Assembly (NCBI GenBank): GCA_021825025.1
Contig: JAKAIP010000040.1
Location: forward strand, 1 to 6,466
Length of the DNA stretch: 6,466 nucleotides
Reading direction: 5' to 3'
Origin: a bacterium
GTDB taxonomy: Bacteria; Patescibacteria; Paceibacteria; UBA9973; SBAW01
The position numbers and the translations under genes are program-made. This document shows positions 5,485 through 6,466 of the stretch, piece by piece; the stretch's first letter is position 1; each line of letters begins with the position of its first letter. The notes beneath the pieces are model-generated. The model was given only the letters and a program-made list of their open reading frames with translations. It was not told the DNA's origin and did no database searches.

Positions 5485-6466
5485 TTAGTTTCGACCGAGA
5501 ATCGAATCGAGTGTATTTCGACGGACAATCATTCGCGACGGCAAGTAGCCGGCAATCACTGTCGTGAGGACGAGCAGTCCGACTCGTACCAGTGTTCCCG
5601 AAAGAGGGGCTACCAGAATACCGTCGCTAAACGGGAAATCTATCGGGTGCGCCGCAAACGCGGGCACGAGCACCGCATAGAGCACCACCAGTCCAATAGC
5701 GGAACCAATAACCGCATAGAAAAGCGACTGGAAAATATAGGAAATCTCAATCGCCTGTCCAGAAATACCAATTCCTTTCAAAATACCAATGAATTTCCGC
5801 CGAGTAATCGCATTGATAAAGATGACAATGAAGATAGTGATGGCCGCAACGACAAGGCCGATCGAGCTGAATCCATTACCGAGCATCGCAAACGTCGTCT
5901 TAATATCCGCTACGCCGTTTGGGATTGATTCGGTGAAAGTCTGTATCTGCGCCTTCTCGCCGATACCACTGCGCATAAGAAGATTCTTAAACGCGTCAGG
6001 ATCACTTCCCGGCGTAAGCCGTACGGCTATTTGCGCAACGTTCTGATCGGTGCGCCCCATAAGCGTCCGAAGCTCGGCGGCTGGCAGAAACACGCTCGTC
6101 GCCAAAGGGGAGATCTTGCTCTTGATCACACCCTTCACGATCACTTCGCGAGTCTCGCCGTTCACGGTCAACCGAACTTTTGTTCCTGGCGACACATCAG
6201 TGAGCGGCGTGAGACCGGGCTGATTCCCGAAGGCATACTTCGCAAGCAAAAAATCACCAACGAGAATTTGATCATAGTCATTTTCGCCAAGATACTGCCC
6301 ATCAATAATGTGTGAGGAGAGGTCCGTAAATGAGTTTTCCGCGACAGGATCAATGCCGATGATTTGCGCCCCGGTGGCATTCGGTTTCTCGGTCGTACTG
6401 GTACGCGTCAGGTAATTTGCCTCGATGGTCCCGCCCGCCTGATACCGCTCAGCGAGCATCGCCACG
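5485..6466 (-). CDS. ABC transporter permease, MacB/FtsX family (5' part beyond window)
   Basis: The C-terminal 326 residues of a MacB-like permease; the frame stays open through the right edge, so the first membrane helix and the true start are missing. A GTG at 6465 is probably internal. Visible residues 1 to about 190 form an extracytoplasmic domain of the MacB_PCD type, with paired strands such as GTKVRLTVNGETREVIVKGVI (94-114, Thr-Lys to Val-Ile) and a FLPAAELRTLMG segment (126-137). Three membrane helices follow at about 199-219, 244-270 and 292-309, matching the FtsX domain. RRKFIGILKGIGIS (222-235) is the usual coupling-helix segment and AGYLPSRMIVRR (305-316) the usual C-terminal signature. 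It pairs with the ATPase 8 bp downstream. Unlike P-loop export permeases, this type usually does mechanical work on an extracytoplasmic partner. Confidence 0.93.
   Translation of the reverse strand, partial: VAMLAERYQAGGTIEANYLTRTSTTEKPNATGAQIIGIDPVAENSFTDLSSHIIDGQYLGENDYDQILVGDFLLAKYAFGNQPGLTPLTDVSPGTKVRLTVNGETREVIVKGVIKSKISPLATSVFLPAAELRTLMGRTDQNVAQIAVRLTPGSDPDAFKNLLMRSGIGEKAQIQTFTESIPNGVADIKTTFAMLGNGFSSIGLVVAAITIFIVIFINAITRRKFIGILKGIGISGQAIEISYIFQSLFYAVIGSAIGLVVLYAVLVPAFAAHPIDFPFSDGILVAPLSGTLVRVGLLVLTTVIAGYLPSRMIVRRNTLDSILGRN

Overview
The window looks like a chromosomal segment of a Candidate Phyla Radiation (Patescibacteria, probably Parcubacteria-like) bacterium. This is inferred from the reduced type IV pilus (T4P) operon, the weak or absent Shine-Dalgarno sequences, the very short gene spacings, and the divergence of the PilN, PilO and PilP-like proteins from proteobacterial versions. 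No 16S rRNA or other taxonomic marker is present. TGA appears to be an ordinary stop, because pilN ends in an ATGA overlap with pilO. That argues against the TGA=Gly code of Gracilibacteria and Absconditabacteria.

Positions 1-3884 (minus strand, transcribed right to left) carry a compact T4P assembly operon: pilM, a pilN-like gene, pilO, a 100-residue PilP-like membrane protein, and pilB/gspE (cut by the left edge). PilM (actin-like, cytoplasmic), PilN and PilO (single-pass, coiled-coil/ferredoxin-like) and the PilP-like protein would form the alignment platform that couples the PilB assembly ATPase to the pilus. The PilP-like protein ends at its GRxDPF motif and has no secretin-docking domain, which fits a pilus machine without an outer membrane.

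Positions 3899-4507 (plus strand) hold a ComF-family phosphoribosyltransferase diverging from pilM. The two start codons are separated by only 14 bp. ComF is linked to DNA uptake in other bacteria, so the pairing with a pilus operon suggests a competence locus.

Positions 4529-4615 are a complete class II tRNA-Ser(GCU). The next 168 bp to the convergent ABC gene are non-coding but strongly structured. They contain a hairpin that uses the 3' acceptor strand of the tRNA, a perfect 8-bp hairpin, a partial T-arm copy interrupted by a 72-nt self-complementary segment with a possible pseudoknot, and a second copy of the tRNA 3' end, this time followed by CCA. This is the least explained part of the window.

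Positions 4784-6466 (minus strand) carry a MacB/LolD-type ABC transporter: an FtsX-family permease (5' end beyond the right edge) followed 8 bp later by its ATPase. No transposase, CRISPR array or rRNA is visible.
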